From assembly GCA_035403085.1 (NCBI GenBank), contig DAONEM010000024.1:1-31487 (forward strand): a stretch of 31,487 nt of DNA, written 5' to 3'. Numbering within the stretch: the stretch's first letter is position 1; every line of letters begins with the position of its first letter. Position numbers and translations under genes: made by a program. The stretch is from JAMOAD01 sp023621955. GTDB lineage: Bacteria > Acidobacteriota > Aminicenantia > JAMOAD01. Shown piece after piece: positions 14,749-25,781 of this stretch. The notes below the pieces were generated by a model. The model was not told the DNA's origin. It searched no databases and saw nothing but the letters and a program-made list of their open reading frames with translations.

Positions 14749-15088
14749 CCGCACCTCTGAGACCGGCGGCGTAGAGTTTGCCGCAACAGGAGTACATGAA
14801 GTGCTGTGTCTTGATGATCAAAAAGTTGTTCTGTTGGGCCAGTTCCAGGGTCGCCGAGGGGATCTGCTTCCCCCGGACGATGATGAGACCCATCAGGTCG
14901 GTGACAAGACCCGTACGGACGGCTTGAGGAGAGGTGTGCCCCGTTACGACCACCATGCGCGGTTTGGAGAGGGCGAGGATATCGCTCATCATGTCGGCGG
15001 CGCCTATGATGCTGACCTCTTCCTCCAAACGGGAGTGGCCCGTTAACACTTCCCCCTGTAAAATCTCCACCATCTCTTTTACTTTCAT
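14732..15088 (-). CDS. DRTGG domain protein
   Basis: A 118-residue protein consisting of a DRTGG domain, a small nucleotide- or ligand-binding fold that accompanies CBS domains and phosphotransacetylase-type enzymes. The chain VVVTGHTSPQAVRTGLVTDLMGLIIVRGKQIPSATLELAQQNNFLIIKTQHFMYSCCGKLYAAGL is characteristic, and the two adjacent cysteines near the end (SCCGKLY) are common in this subgroup. The ATG at 15088 is preferred over a TTG at 15106, because GAGGA precedes it at the right distance. It is the first gene of the operon that continues with the CBS-HATPase protein, and probably supplies its regulator or partner. Confidence 0.85.
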   Translation of the reverse strand: MKVKEMVEILQGEVLTGHSRLEEEVSIIGAADMMSDILALSKPRMVVVTGHTSPQAVRTGLVTDLMGLIIVRGKQIPSATLELAQQNNFLIIKTQHFMYSCCGKLYAAGLRGADEQQI

Positions 15089-15121
15089 CTTGTCCTCAAA
15101 GGTCAAAAAGTCGTCGGCCTA

Positions 15122-15150
15122 TTTATAACAGTTCCGTGGGAGCGTGTCAA
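15122..15150 (-). promoter_or_regulatory. Sigma70 promoter of the DRTGG / CBS-HATPase operon
   Basis: Minus strand: consensus TTGACA (15145-15150), 17 bp, TATAAA (15122-15127). It is divergent from the glycosyltransferase promoter, with 33 bp between their -35 hexamers. The leader to the ATG is about 27 nt. Confidence 0.75.
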
Positions 15151-15183
15151 TCCAGGGGGAGAGAAGGGGCGGGGGAGGACGGT

Positions 15184-15212
15184 TTGCCTTTTCCTTCCGG
15201 CTCGGGTAAGAT
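15184..15212 (+). promoter_or_regulatory. Sigma70 promoter of the GT2 glycosyltransferase
   Basis: TTGCCT (15184-15189), 17 bp, TAAGAT (15207-15212). The predicted transcript starts near 15219, so its leader is roughly GGAGGATCC followed by the ATG. Confidence 0.65.
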
Positions 15213-15227
15213 TGAACCGGAGGATCC

Positions 15228-16175
15228 ATGAGACGTTTAGCCGTTGTGGTGCCCTTCTTCAACGAAGAGAAGAGGATTGTCCCTCTCCTGGAAGGTTTTC
15301 TCTCTTTCCGTGAGCGGTTTCTCCAACGGGGAGTCTGCCCCTTCCTGGTAGGCGTGGACGATGGTTCCCGCGACCGTTCCTGGCTTCTCTTCAAGGAGGG
15401 GCTTCGGGAGAGAGGTGTTCCCGCCGTGGCCCTGCGGCTCCTGAGAAACTTCGGAAAAGAGGCGGCCCTCTCCACCGCCCTCAGAGAGGTCGAGGCCGAC
15501 CTCTACGTCTTCCTGGACGCCGACTTGCAGACGCCTCTGGAGATGGTTTTCCCCCTCCTGGAGGCCTTGGACCGAGAGGGCGTCGAAGTCGCGGCCGCCG
15601 TCAAAGAGAGGGAACCCTACGGGCTTTTGAGGCGCCTGGGAACGCGCTCCTTCTTCAAACTCCTGGAACTCTTCGGGGTCAAGGAGCTGGAGGAGGGAGC
15701 CTCAGACTTCCTTCTCATCACCCGGCGCGTGAGGGACCGGTTCCTGGAGCTTCCGGAGAAGCAGTTCGTCTTCCGGAGCCTGATCCGTTGGCTCGGTTTC
15801 CCGGAGACCAGAATCCCCTTCTCTCCCGGCAGGGTCGAGGGGAGCCGCTTCTCTTACTCCAAGCTCTTCCACCTGGGAATCAGGACCCTGGTGACCTTCT
15901 CCCACGTCTTGAGGGTCAACTTCTTCCTGGCGGTCTTCTACTGGGCCCTCTCCCTGATCTACGCCGGAGTGATCCTCTACAACAAGATCACCCACAGGAT
16001 TGTCACGGGGCTGGCCTCCACGCTTCTCCTCATGCTCCTGAGTTTCGGCCTTCTCTTCTTCATGATCGCCCTCCTTGGGGAGGTCGTGACGATCCTCTTC
16101 GAGGAGGTGAAGAACCGTCCCTTGAGCCTGATCGCGGAAAGGGAGAGCCATAAGATGGAAGGGCTTGGATCTTGA
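15228..16175 (+). CDS. GT2 polyprenyl-phosphate glycosyltransferase (GtrB/DPM1-like)
   Basis: A 315-residue family 2 glycosyltransferase. The N-terminal GT-A domain begins VVVPFFNEEKRI, with nucleotide-binding DDGS at 44-47 and the metal-binding FLDADLQTP at 95-103. Two C-terminal transmembrane segments follow (about 225-250 and 262-290). This is the layout of GtrB and of dolichyl/undecaprenyl-phosphate sugar synthases, which move a sugar from a nucleotide donor to the polyprenyl-phosphate carrier on the inner face of the membrane. The downstream gene, overlapping by 4 bp (TTGA), is a GT-C-type membrane protein that could use the lipid-linked sugar on the outer face. The sugar is unknown. Confidence 0.9.
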   Translation: MRRLAVVVPFFNEEKRIVPLLEGFLSFRERFLQRGVCPFLVGVDDGSRDRSWLLFKEGLRERGVPAVALRLLRNFGKEAALSTALREVEADLYVFLDADLQTPLEMVFPLLEALDREGVEVAAAVKEREPYGLLRRLGTRSFFKLLELFGVKELEEGASDFLLITRRVRDRFLELPEKQFVFRSLIRWLGFPETRIPFSPGRVEGSRFSYSKLFHLGIRTLVTFSHVLRVNFFLAVFYWALSLIYAGVILYNKITHRIVTGLASTLLLMLLSFGLLFFMIALLGEVVTILFEEVKNRPLSLIAERESHKMEGLGS

Positions 16176-18307
16176 AGCTCAAAGACCTTCTTGAGAGAGA
16201 GGAGCTCTTTCCCACTGGGGCCCGCCGCTTCTTTGCCGTCTCCCTCCTCTACCTCCTAGGGGCCTGCGGAGCCCTCTACTTTCTCCTTCCCCACTTCTTC
16301 TCCTCCATCCCCCTGCCCCAGAATACCGATAACCATCTGGGGTTGACGATTCTCTGGAGCCATTTGGACCATCTCCTGGGGGGGGAGCTCTTCTCTCTCT
16401 ACAACCTGCCCTTCTACTACCCTTACGGGTGGGTGATGACCGCAGGAACCAACATCATCGCCCAGAGCGTTCTCCTCCTTCCCCTGGCCCTCTTGGGAGT
16501 CGAGGCTCCCTACCCCTACTTGAACGCCCTTCTCCTCTTCGCCCTCGTGATGGACGGATGGGGACTCTACACTCTGGCCCGGCGTTTTCTCAGGCGGGAG
16601 GCCTTCGCCCTTCTCGCAGGCCTCCTCTTCCTCCTCCACCCCTTTCGGCAGAACAACTACCCCCATGCCGACCTCCTCTACTTCTTTCCCACCCTCTTCA
16701 TGGCGGCCTCTCTGGTGCGATTCTTTCAGGAGCGGAGGAGACGGGACCTGGCCCTCTTCTTCCTCTTCTACGCGCTTCAGAGCCTCTTCTCCCTCAGCCT
16801 TTTCTTCGTGGACAGCCTGGTCCTGCTCCTTCTCTTTCCTCTCCTCCTTCTTCTCATGCCTGGAGAGAAGGTCTCTCCCGTTCTCTTAACCGTTCTGGGG
16901 CTGGCCTTTACGGTTTTCGTGGTGGGGGCCGTCTTCTGGCCCTACCTGGGAAACCCCCTGAGACTGGTCGCCGGAGAGGAGAGGCTGGGAGTGGGGGAGC
17001 TCATCCCCTCCCACTACCTCTACTCAACCTGGTTCCCCCTCACCTTTCCCTTCACCCGCTTCCCCAACCGTCCCCTCTTCCTCGGCTTCGTGGCTATGGG
17101 GGCCTTGGCCCTCTTCTTCTTCAGGAGAATCGGCTCGAGTCCTCTCCGGTTCCTGGCCCTTCCGCTCTTTCTGGCCCTGACCCTTCCGGTCCCCCTGGGC
17201 TTTTTGATGCGTTTCATCCCCTTCTCGCTCCTCTGCGACACGGCCTTCACCATCGCCTTCCTCCTCCTGGGAATCTGCACCCTCCTGGCCTGGAAGAGGA
17301 CGACCCCTCTGGAGAGGGTCCTCCTCCTCTTCCTCCTCCTGATCTTCCTGATCTTCTTCCGGGGGCTCTACCGGTGGATTCCTCCGGAGGCGAACCCCCT
17401 CATCCTGGCCTCCCACTTCTCCCGGTTTCTCATGAGGCTTCGGGGTCACAAGCTGGTCCACCTCTTCGTCGCCTTCTGGCTCATCCTCTCCCTGAAGGGG
17501 GCGGAGGAGTGGAGGGGGCGTCTGGGTGGGAGGCTCCTTCTGGCCCTGTTGATGGTGGTGGAGCTCTTCCCCCGTCCCTTGAGGACGGGCCCTCTCTACT
17601 ATTGGGACAGGGAGGTGATCCACTTCTACCGGTCCTTGCCGCCACCCTCCGGTGACGGACTCCTGGAGACCCCCCTCTTCTCCGGTTTCGGAGAGGAGAA
17701 CCACTACCTCCCCTTCACCCGTTTTCACCGCCGTCATATCGTGAACGCCCTCTACGGAGTCGGTCTGACGGACTCCTCCTCCCTCCTCGAGGGGTTGGCC
17801 CTGGAGAGCCCCGGGGATATGGTACGGGTCGCCGGCGAGGGGAGAGTCTGGGAGAGGCTTCGGGAGAAGGGAATCCAATGGCTCGTCTTTCACAGAAGAA
17901 TGGTGGAGTTTAAGAGAAAGGGCCCTGTGGCGGACCGGGAGTGGGAAGAGGTCGAGAGGGCCTGCCTCAAGGCACTCAAAGAGGGAAGGGTGGAAGAGGT
18001 TCGACGGGTCGGACAAAAGGCTCTCGCCCTCAGAGTCGGCTGGCCGGGCGATCGAACCCGGTGGAGCTTTCCTTTCCCCTGCTACGAGAGGAGAAGGAGG
18101 TTGGTTCTGAACTTCCTGAACCCAGGTGGGGAGGGGGAGGTTCGAATCCTCTTCGATCGACTTCCGGCAGAGACCTTCCGGGTCTCTCCGGGGAGCTCCC
18201 TTCACACCTTGTCGCTTCCCGGAAAGATCGGCCCCAAGGGCATCAGAATCGAAATCATCTCCAGCACCCCCCTTCACCTTCTCTCCCCCCTCTCCCTCTC
18301 GGAGTGA
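16172..18307 (+). CDS. Multispanning membrane protein, GT-C glycosyltransferase-like
   Basis: A 711-residue integral membrane protein. About ten or more hydrophobic segments fill residues 20-460, followed by a soluble C-terminal domain of about 230 residues ending in a beta-rich part. The first extracytoplasmic loop, PQNTDNHLGLTILWSHLDHLLGGELFSLYNLPFYYPYG, resembles the acidic loop 1 of GT-C enzymes (YfhO or ArnT-type), which use polyprenyl-phosphate sugars outside the membrane. The start is TTG at 16172, overlapping the upstream TGA; GGAAGGG lies just before. The sequence does not match a named family that I recognise beyond this general fold. Its job is probably to attach the sugar made by the upstream GT2 to a surface polymer or protein. 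Confidence 0.72.
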   Translation: MKLKDLLEREELFPTGARRFFAVSLLYLLGACGALYFLLPHFFSSIPLPQNTDNHLGLTILWSHLDHLLGGELFSLYNLPFYYPYGWVMTAGTNIIAQSVLLLPLALLGVEAPYPYLNALLLFALVMDGWGLYTLARRFLRREAFALLAGLLFLLHPFRQNNYPHADLLYFFPTLFMAASLVRFFQERRRRDLALFFLFYALQSLFSLSLFFVDSLVLLLLFPLLLLLMPGEKVSPVLLTVLGLAFTVFVVGAVFWPYLGNPLRLVAGEERLGVGELIPSHYLYSTWFPLTFPFTRFPNRPLFLGFVAMGALALFFFRRIGSSPLRFLALPLFLALTLPVPLGFLMRFIPFSLLCDTAFTIAFLLLGICTLLAWKRTTPLERVLLLFLLLIFLIFFRGLYRWIPPEANPLILASHFSRFLMRLRGHKLVHLFVAFWLILSLKGAEEWRGRLGGRLLLALLMVVELFPRPLRTGPLYYWDREVIHFYRSLPPPSGDGLLETPLFSGFGEENHYLPFTRFHRRHIVNALYGVGLTDSSSLLEGLALESPGDMVRVAGEGRVWERLREKGIQWLVFHRRMVEFKRKGPVADREWEEVERACLKALKEGRVEEVRRVGQKALALRVGWPGDRTRWSFPFPCYERRRRLVLNFLNPGGEGEVRILFDRLPAETFRVSPGSSLHTLSLPGKIGPKGIRIEIISSTPLHLLSPLSLSE

Positions 18308-18319
18308 CACTCTCCCTGT

Positions 18320-18348
18320 TTGACAGCTTCCCTCAAAGCATATAAAAT
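18320..18348 (+). promoter_or_regulatory. Strong sigma70 promoter of secA
   Basis: Consensus TTGACA (18320-18325), 17 bp, TAAAAT (18343-18348). The start codon is only 7 bases beyond the -10, so transcription would begin at 18355-18356 and the message would be leaderless. Confidence 0.8.
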
Positions 18349-18355
18349 TCGAAGG

Positions 18356-20992
<2,637 letters not shown>

Positions 20993-21013
20993 AGAGAGAG
21001 GGGAGAGAGGACG

Positions 21014-22483
21014 ATGGCGAATCCGGAAATTCGGGAAGGGCTTACCTTCGACGATGTTTTGTTGATTCCTTGTAAGAGCGATGTCTTGCCTTACCAGACA
21101 AACCTTTCCACACGCTTTTCCAAGAGGATCGAACTGAGGTCTCCCCTCGCCTCGGCGGCCATGGACACGGTGACGGAAAACCGCATGGCCATCGCTCTCG
21201 CCCAACAGGGGGGAATCGGCGTTATCCACAAGAACCTCTCTATCGAAGAGCAGGCGGAAGAGGTGGATCGGGTCAAACGTTCCGAGAGCGGCATGATCGT
21301 CGATCCCATCACCATCAGCCCGGATGCCAGGATCTACGAGGCCGTGGAGCTGATGAAGAGCTACCGCATCTCCGGTATCCCCGTCGTGGATTCCTGTGGG
21401 AAGCTCGTGGGGATCATCACCAACCGCGACCTCCGTTTCGAGAAGGTTCTGGATACTCCCGTCAAGGAGTTGATGACCAAGGAGAACCTGATCACCGTCG
21501 CCGTGGGAACCACCTTGGACGAGGCCGAAAGGATTCTCCACGAGAACAGGATCGAGAAACTTCTGGTGGTCGACGACAACTACATGCTCAAGGGTTTGAT
21601 CACGGTCAAGGATATCTCCAAGCGCCAACAGTACCCCGATGCGGCCAAGGACAAGATGGGAAGGCTCCTGGTGGCCGCCGCGGTCGGAGTCGCGGACAAC
21701 ACCCTGGAGAGGGCCAAGGAACTCAGGGCCAAGAACGTGGACGTGATCGTCCTGGATACCGCCCACGGCCATTCCGGAAAGGTTCTCAAGACTCTGGAAC
21801 TGCTCAAGAGCGAGATTTCGGACATCGACATCGTGGCGGGAAACATCGCCACCGCCGAGGCGGCGCGGGAGTTGATAGAGAGGGGCGCTGACGGGATCAA
21901 GGTGGGAATCGGACCCGGCTCCATCTGCACGACCAGGGTCGTGACCGGTGTCGGAGTGCCTCAGGTGACGGCCATCATGGATGTCTGTCGGATCGCCAGG
22001 GAGAACGGTGTTCCCCTGATCGCCGACGGGGGGATCAAGTTCTCCGGGGATGTCGTGAAGGCCCTGGCCGCGGGTGCCGACTGTGTCATGATCGGAAGCC
22101 TCTTGGCGGGTACCGACGAGAGCCCCGGCGACATCATCCTCTTCCAGGGGAGGAGCTACAAACAGTACCGGGGAATGGGCTCCCTGAGCGCCATGAAGAA
22201 GGGAAGCAAGGACCGCTACTTCCAGGACGGTCGGACCGGGCCCGTGAAGTTGGTCCCCGAGGGCGTAGAAGGGAGAGTCCCCTACAGGGGAAGCGTAGAG
22301 CAGATTCTGGGAATGATGAAGGGAGGCCTCCAATCCGGAATGGGATACCTGGGCGCCTCGACGATCCGGGAACTCCAGGAGAACGCCCGCTTCGTCAAGA
22401 TTACCGGGGCCGGCCTGAAAGAGTCTCACGTCCACGATGTGATCATCACCGAAGAGGCTCCCAACTACCGTCTCACCGACTGA
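21014..22483 (+). CDS. guaB: IMP dehydrogenase
   Basis: A 489-residue inosine-5'-monophosphate dehydrogenase, the rate-limiting step to GMP (IMP + NAD+ to XMP). The TIM barrel begins LTFDDVLLIPCKSDVL; a CBS pair lies at about 95-205; the catalytic loop GIGPGSICTTRVVTGVG carries Cys305; and GGIKFSGD, the flap MGSLSAMKKGSKDRYFQ and a C-terminal ITEEAPNY are all present, so the enzyme appears intact. A purine-rich GGGGAGAGAGG precedes the ATG. It is likely cotranscribed with secA. Confidence 0.98.
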   Translation: MANPEIREGLTFDDVLLIPCKSDVLPYQTNLSTRFSKRIELRSPLASAAMDTVTENRMAIALAQQGGIGVIHKNLSIEEQAEEVDRVKRSESGMIVDPITISPDARIYEAVELMKSYRISGIPVVDSCGKLVGIITNRDLRFEKVLDTPVKELMTKENLITVAVGTTLDEAERILHENRIEKLLVVDDNYMLKGLITVKDISKRQQYPDAAKDKMGRLLVAAAVGVADNTLERAKELRAKNVDVIVLDTAHGHSGKVLKTLELLKSEISDIDIVAGNIATAEAARELIERGADGIKVGIGPGSICTTRVVTGVGVPQVTAIMDVCRIARENGVPLIADGGIKFSGDVVKALAAGADCVMIGSLLAGTDESPGDIILFQGRSYKQYRGMGSLSAMKKGSKDRYFQDGRTGPVKLVPEGVEGRVPYRGSVEQILGMMKGGLQSGMGYLGASTIRELQENARFVKITGAGLKESHVHDVIITEEAPNYRLTD

Positions 22484-22485
22484 TC

Positions 22486-23097
22486 ATGGGGCGGACCCTC
22501 GCGGCCGGGATTCTCCTCCTCTGCCTATCCGCCCTGCTTGTCGGAGAGACGGCGCGGAAGAGAGTCTATGGGATCAGCCTCAACTACGGCTCCTTCGGCG
22601 TTCCGGAGTATCTTCTCGACCCTTTCCTGCTCACCTATCCTGCCGTCCGGGGGGAGGGGTTCGGGATCAGCGTCAAGAAGTACGGGAGAGAGGGGCTGGC
22701 GAGTCCCTACACCACCTTTTACTCCCTCCGGGTCTCGGAAGTGACCTCCGGAGGCCTCTGGAGAGTCGATGAAGAGGATTACCTCGTCAAGGGGGACTTC
22801 ACCCTCCGTCAGGTTCTCTTCTCTTACGGCGTTCACCTCAACTTCTTCCCCCGGGCCTTCCTTTCGCCCTATTTAGGCGTAGGTGTCGGCCTCGGAGTCG
22901 GCGACCTATCGGCCAAAGGAATCTACCGGGACGGGGGCGAGGAGCACCAAGACAGCTACCGTTATAAGTCGGTGGTTCCGGTGATCAAGGTTCCCCTGGG
23001 TTTGACGCTGAGACCGGGAGGGGGAGTCGAGGTGGAGGTGGAGGGAGGGTTTGAGAACGCCTTTTACCTCTCAGCGGGGATGACGATTCTTCTCTGA
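22486..23097 (+). CDS. Outer-membrane beta-barrel-like protein
   Basis: A 203-residue protein with a signal peptide (MGRTLAAGILLLCLSALLVGETA), followed by alternating hydrophobic/polar strands rich in Gly and aromatic residues (YGISLNYGSFG, YGVHLNFFPRAFLSPYLGVGVGLGVGDLSAKG, VPVIKVPLGLTLRPGGGVEVEVEGGFENAFYLSAGMTILL). The pattern is that of a small 8-stranded OmpA/OmpW-like barrel, which would place an outer membrane in this organism. It begins 2 bp after the guaB stop, with no clear ribosome binding site, so reinitiation after guaB is likely. I do not recognise a specific family. Confidence 0.65.
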   Translation: MGRTLAAGILLLCLSALLVGETARKRVYGISLNYGSFGVPEYLLDPFLLTYPAVRGEGFGISVKKYGREGLASPYTTFYSLRVSEVTSGGLWRVDEEDYLVKGDFTLRQVLFSYGVHLNFFPRAFLSPYLGVGVGLGVGDLSAKGIYRDGGEEHQDSYRYKSVVPVIKVPLGLTLRPGGGVEVEVEGGFENAFYLSAGMTILL

Positions 23098-23211
23098 ACG
23101 GAGCCCCTCCTTCGAGGCAGGTTCTGAGGGTCTCCAGAAAGGGAAGGAGGGAATCGGTTCGGCGCCGACCGCCCCAGGATGTTAGGCTTCCAGAGAGTTG
23201 AGGCCGGAGAC

Positions 23212-23240
23212 TTGCTATCCTTTTGAACGGATGGTATTTT
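23212..23240 (+). promoter_or_regulatory. Sigma70 promoter of the surface-protein operon
   Basis: TTGCTA (23212-23217), 17 bp, TATTTT (23235-23240). Transcription would begin near 23247, which rules out the upstream in-frame TTG at 23223 and ATG at 23241 and supports the ATG at 23277. Confidence 0.6.
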
Positions 23241-23276
23241 ATGTTTTCGAGTTCACCGTCGAAACCGGGAGACCAT

Positions 23277-25781
23277 ATGCTTGGATACAGAGGTGATGGA
23301 ATCAGGGGGGAGGTTAAGGCCTCTCTCGGCAAGAGGGCTTTTCTCTGGGGAAGCCTGTTGGTCTTCTTTCTGCCGTTGATGTCGAACCGATTTCATGCCG
23401 AGGCCGGCGCTCTTGGGCAAAAGGCTTTCGTCCCAACCCTCCTTTCCACAATCTCCCCCCAAGCCGGTCAGGTCTTGAACCGGTTGAACCTGGAGGAGGC
23501 CCTAAGGCGCTCCCTGGCCGCCGACAAGGCTTTGGATGCGGAAGAGCAGCCCGGCGACGACTCCTACTCCCTCTCCGAAGATACCCTGCTCAGCGTGGCG
23601 GCTCCCGGCCTCCTGAGAAACGACGGCGAGACGGAGGGGAGCCCTGGAAGGGTGAGAATCGAAACCCTCCCCCTTCACGGAAGGGTTGAACTCGCGCCTG
23701 ACGGTTCCTTCAACTACCTTCCGGAGCGCAACTTCACCGGGGTCGACGCCTTTTCCTACAGCCCGATCGCCGGTACCGGAAGCCTCCGCCCCCACAGAGT
23801 CTTCCTTCGGGTTCAGCCCGTTCAGGATGCCCCTTCCGCCGGGGACGATTTCTTCTCCTTCGTCGACGACGGGACCTCTTGGGAGATCCACTCCCCTGGG
23901 GTCTTGGAAAACGATGTCGACGGAGACGGCGAAGCCCTGAAGGCTGTCCTTGTGACCCCTCCCGAGGCGGGGAGAGTGGTTCTCTCCCAGGAGGGGGGCT
24001 TCCGCCTGACGGTTCCCTCCGACTTCTCCGGGACGGTTCACTTCTCCTACCGGGCCCTGGACACTACGGGACTGGCCTCGGAGGTGGCTTGGGTCAACGT
24101 GAACATTAACTCTCCCTCCTCTCCCCCGAATCTGAAGGTCCTCTCCCCCTTGGACGGAGCTCCGGTCTCTGGAGTGTTGACGGTGAGGGCGAAGGCGTCG
24201 GACGATCGAAGCGTCGAGATGGCCGATCTCTATGTGGACGGAGTCCTTGTCGCCGAAGGGATCGCCCCTGAGGAGGAGAGCTTGAACCTCCCCCTTAAGG
24301 GCGATTTTTCGACGCTCTCGGCAGAGGGGTCCGTGCCCTCTCCCTCCGCTCCCCTGGGCCTTGTCGTCACCGGGGAGGGCCGGGGTTGGCTCCTGAACGG
24401 GAGAAGCCTCTCCACCCTGGAAAAGCGTTTTCCCCTGAACGGGAAGTTCTTGGACGACGGCTGGGGGAAGAGCTTCGTCCTGAGCCCGAGAGTGGAGAGT
24501 TGGCTCCTGGAGGATCTTCGCGATGGCGCCCAGGTCTCCCTGGAACGCCACTTGGGGGATGGGATCTCCTCCTTCCGAATCGATTCCCTTCGAAGGCTCT
24601 ATGAGATGCGGGCCTACGCGGGAATGACAGCCCTCTTCCGGAGAAAGATCGACAACCCCGGGAGGGAGGAGCTTCTGATGCTCTTCAAGACCTTCTCCGG
24701 GCTCTGGGATGTGGCCTCCGACGGGACCACCGCGGCTCTGGGGGACAACCTCCTGCTCGTCAAGACCGACGACTCTCCCCTTTGGGAGATGGACCACCAG
24801 GGATGGAATCCCGTGGGTTTGGCCGCCCTCCCCAAGGGGAGGGTGATCCTCTTCGAGGCGGGGCCGGGTGCGGCGGTTGCTACCCTCTCCGACCGGACCT
24901 TCAAGGTGGCCAGGCAGTGGGGGGCGGAGCGTTTCCTCCTCTCCGCGGAGGGTTTTGGCCGAGTGGCGGCCCTTGGTTACAGGTCCGGCATGAACCTTCT
25001 CCTGGTGGGGGATCCCATGGCCGAGCAGTGGGATGAGATCCTCCTCACCCAGCTCCTGGCGGAGAGGGTTGCCTTCCTGGATCCGCAGACCATTCTGGTG
25101 AGCGGAAGGGCGCCGGGGAGCGATCTTCCCCTCGCCCAGAGGATCGTGAACGAAGGGGGGTACTGGAACCCGAAGGCTCCCGAAGAGGTTCCGGAGGGGG
25201 TCATGGCCGTCATCTCCTGGAAAGATACCGACTCAAAGAGGGCTCCCTCTCCCGAGGCGTGGCCGACAGCCTCCGGAAGCGCGGAGAGCTCTCAGCCAGG
25301 GTTTTCAGGAGGAGAGCGGAACCTTCAGGGAGCGGAGGCCACGGGGTCGAAGGAGTGGTCCTTCCGCTGGACCATGGACACGAGGAATTGGAAGAACGGC
25401 CGCCACGAGCTGAAGGTCGTCGTCTACGACGACGAAGGTTTGAGCGGAGCGGAGAGCCTCTCGGTGGCGAGCCGGAACCTCTCCCCCTTCCTCTCCGGAG
25501 AAAGGGTTCGGAGAGGCTCCTCGGCGGCCCCCCTGGGGGGAGTCAGGCTGACGCTGGAAACGGGCAACCCCGACCGGGTTCCGGTCGGCGCGTACAGGTT
25601 GGAGAGACGTTATGGGAACGGAGCCTGGGAGAGGGTTCAGGAAGTGAAGGGGACCTCGCTCGCCGAAGGCCCTTGGGAGCTTGTCGACTCCCAGGCCGAC
25701 GGGGGTGAGCCGAGCTACCGGGTGGTGCTCTTAGGCGAGAAGGGGGAGCCCTTGGCTCTCTCCAACACGGTGAGCCTATGA
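23277..25781 (+). CDS. Large exported surface protein with cadherin/VCBS-like tandem domains
   Basis: An 834-residue exported protein with an N-terminal hydrophobic segment (KRAFLWGSLLVFFLPLMS) after a charged leader. Residues about 85-275 hold two tandem-95/VCBS-type beta domains with the hallmarks DDSYSLSEDTLLSVAAPGLLRND, GRVELAPDGSFNYLPERNFTGVDAFSY, and GVLENDVDGDGEALKAVLV...GTVHFSYRALD. An Ig-like domain (PNLKVLSPLDGAPVSGVLTVRAKASDD...VEMADLYVDG) follows. A central part of about 300 residues with WD/NHL-like short strands (LLLVKTDDSPLWEMDHQGWNPVGLAALPKGRVILFEAG) precedes a second Ig-like half (DTRNWKNGRHELKVVVYDDEGLSG) and a C-terminal fibronectin-like stretch. The start is supported by GGGAGA before ATG. 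It overlaps the next gene by 4 bp. It probably acts in adhesion or cell-envelope binding; function unknown. Confidence 0.75.
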   Translation: MLGYRGDGIRGEVKASLGKRAFLWGSLLVFFLPLMSNRFHAEAGALGQKAFVPTLLSTISPQAGQVLNRLNLEEALRRSLAADKALDAEEQPGDDSYSLSEDTLLSVAAPGLLRNDGETEGSPGRVRIETLPLHGRVELAPDGSFNYLPERNFTGVDAFSYSPIAGTGSLRPHRVFLRVQPVQDAPSAGDDFFSFVDDGTSWEIHSPGVLENDVDGDGEALKAVLVTPPEAGRVVLSQEGGFRLTVPSDFSGTVHFSYRALDTTGLASEVAWVNVNINSPSSPPNLKVLSPLDGAPVSGVLTVRAKASDDRSVEMADLYVDGVLVAEGIAPEEESLNLPLKGDFSTLSAEGSVPSPSAPLGLVVTGEGRGWLLNGRSLSTLEKRFPLNGKFLDDGWGKSFVLSPRVESWLLEDLRDGAQVSLERHLGDGISSFRIDSLRRLYEMRAYAGMTALFRRKIDNPGREELLMLFKTFSGLWDVASDGTTAALGDNLLLVKTDDSPLWEMDHQGWNPVGLAALPKGRVILFEAGPGAAVATLSDRTFKVARQWGAERFLLSAEGFGRVAALGYRSGMNLLLVGDPMAEQWDEILLTQLLAERVAFLDPQTILVSGRAPGSDLPLAQRIVNEGGYWNPKAPEEVPEGVMAVISWKDTDSKRAPSPEAWPTASGSAESSQPGFSGGERNLQGAEATGSKEWSFRWTMDTRNWKNGRHELKVVVYDDEGLSGAESLSVASRNLSPFLSGERVRRGSSAAPLGGVRLTLETGNPDRVPVGAYRLERRYGNGAWERVQEVKGTSLAEGPWELVDSQADGGEPSYRVVLLGEKGEPLALSNTVSL

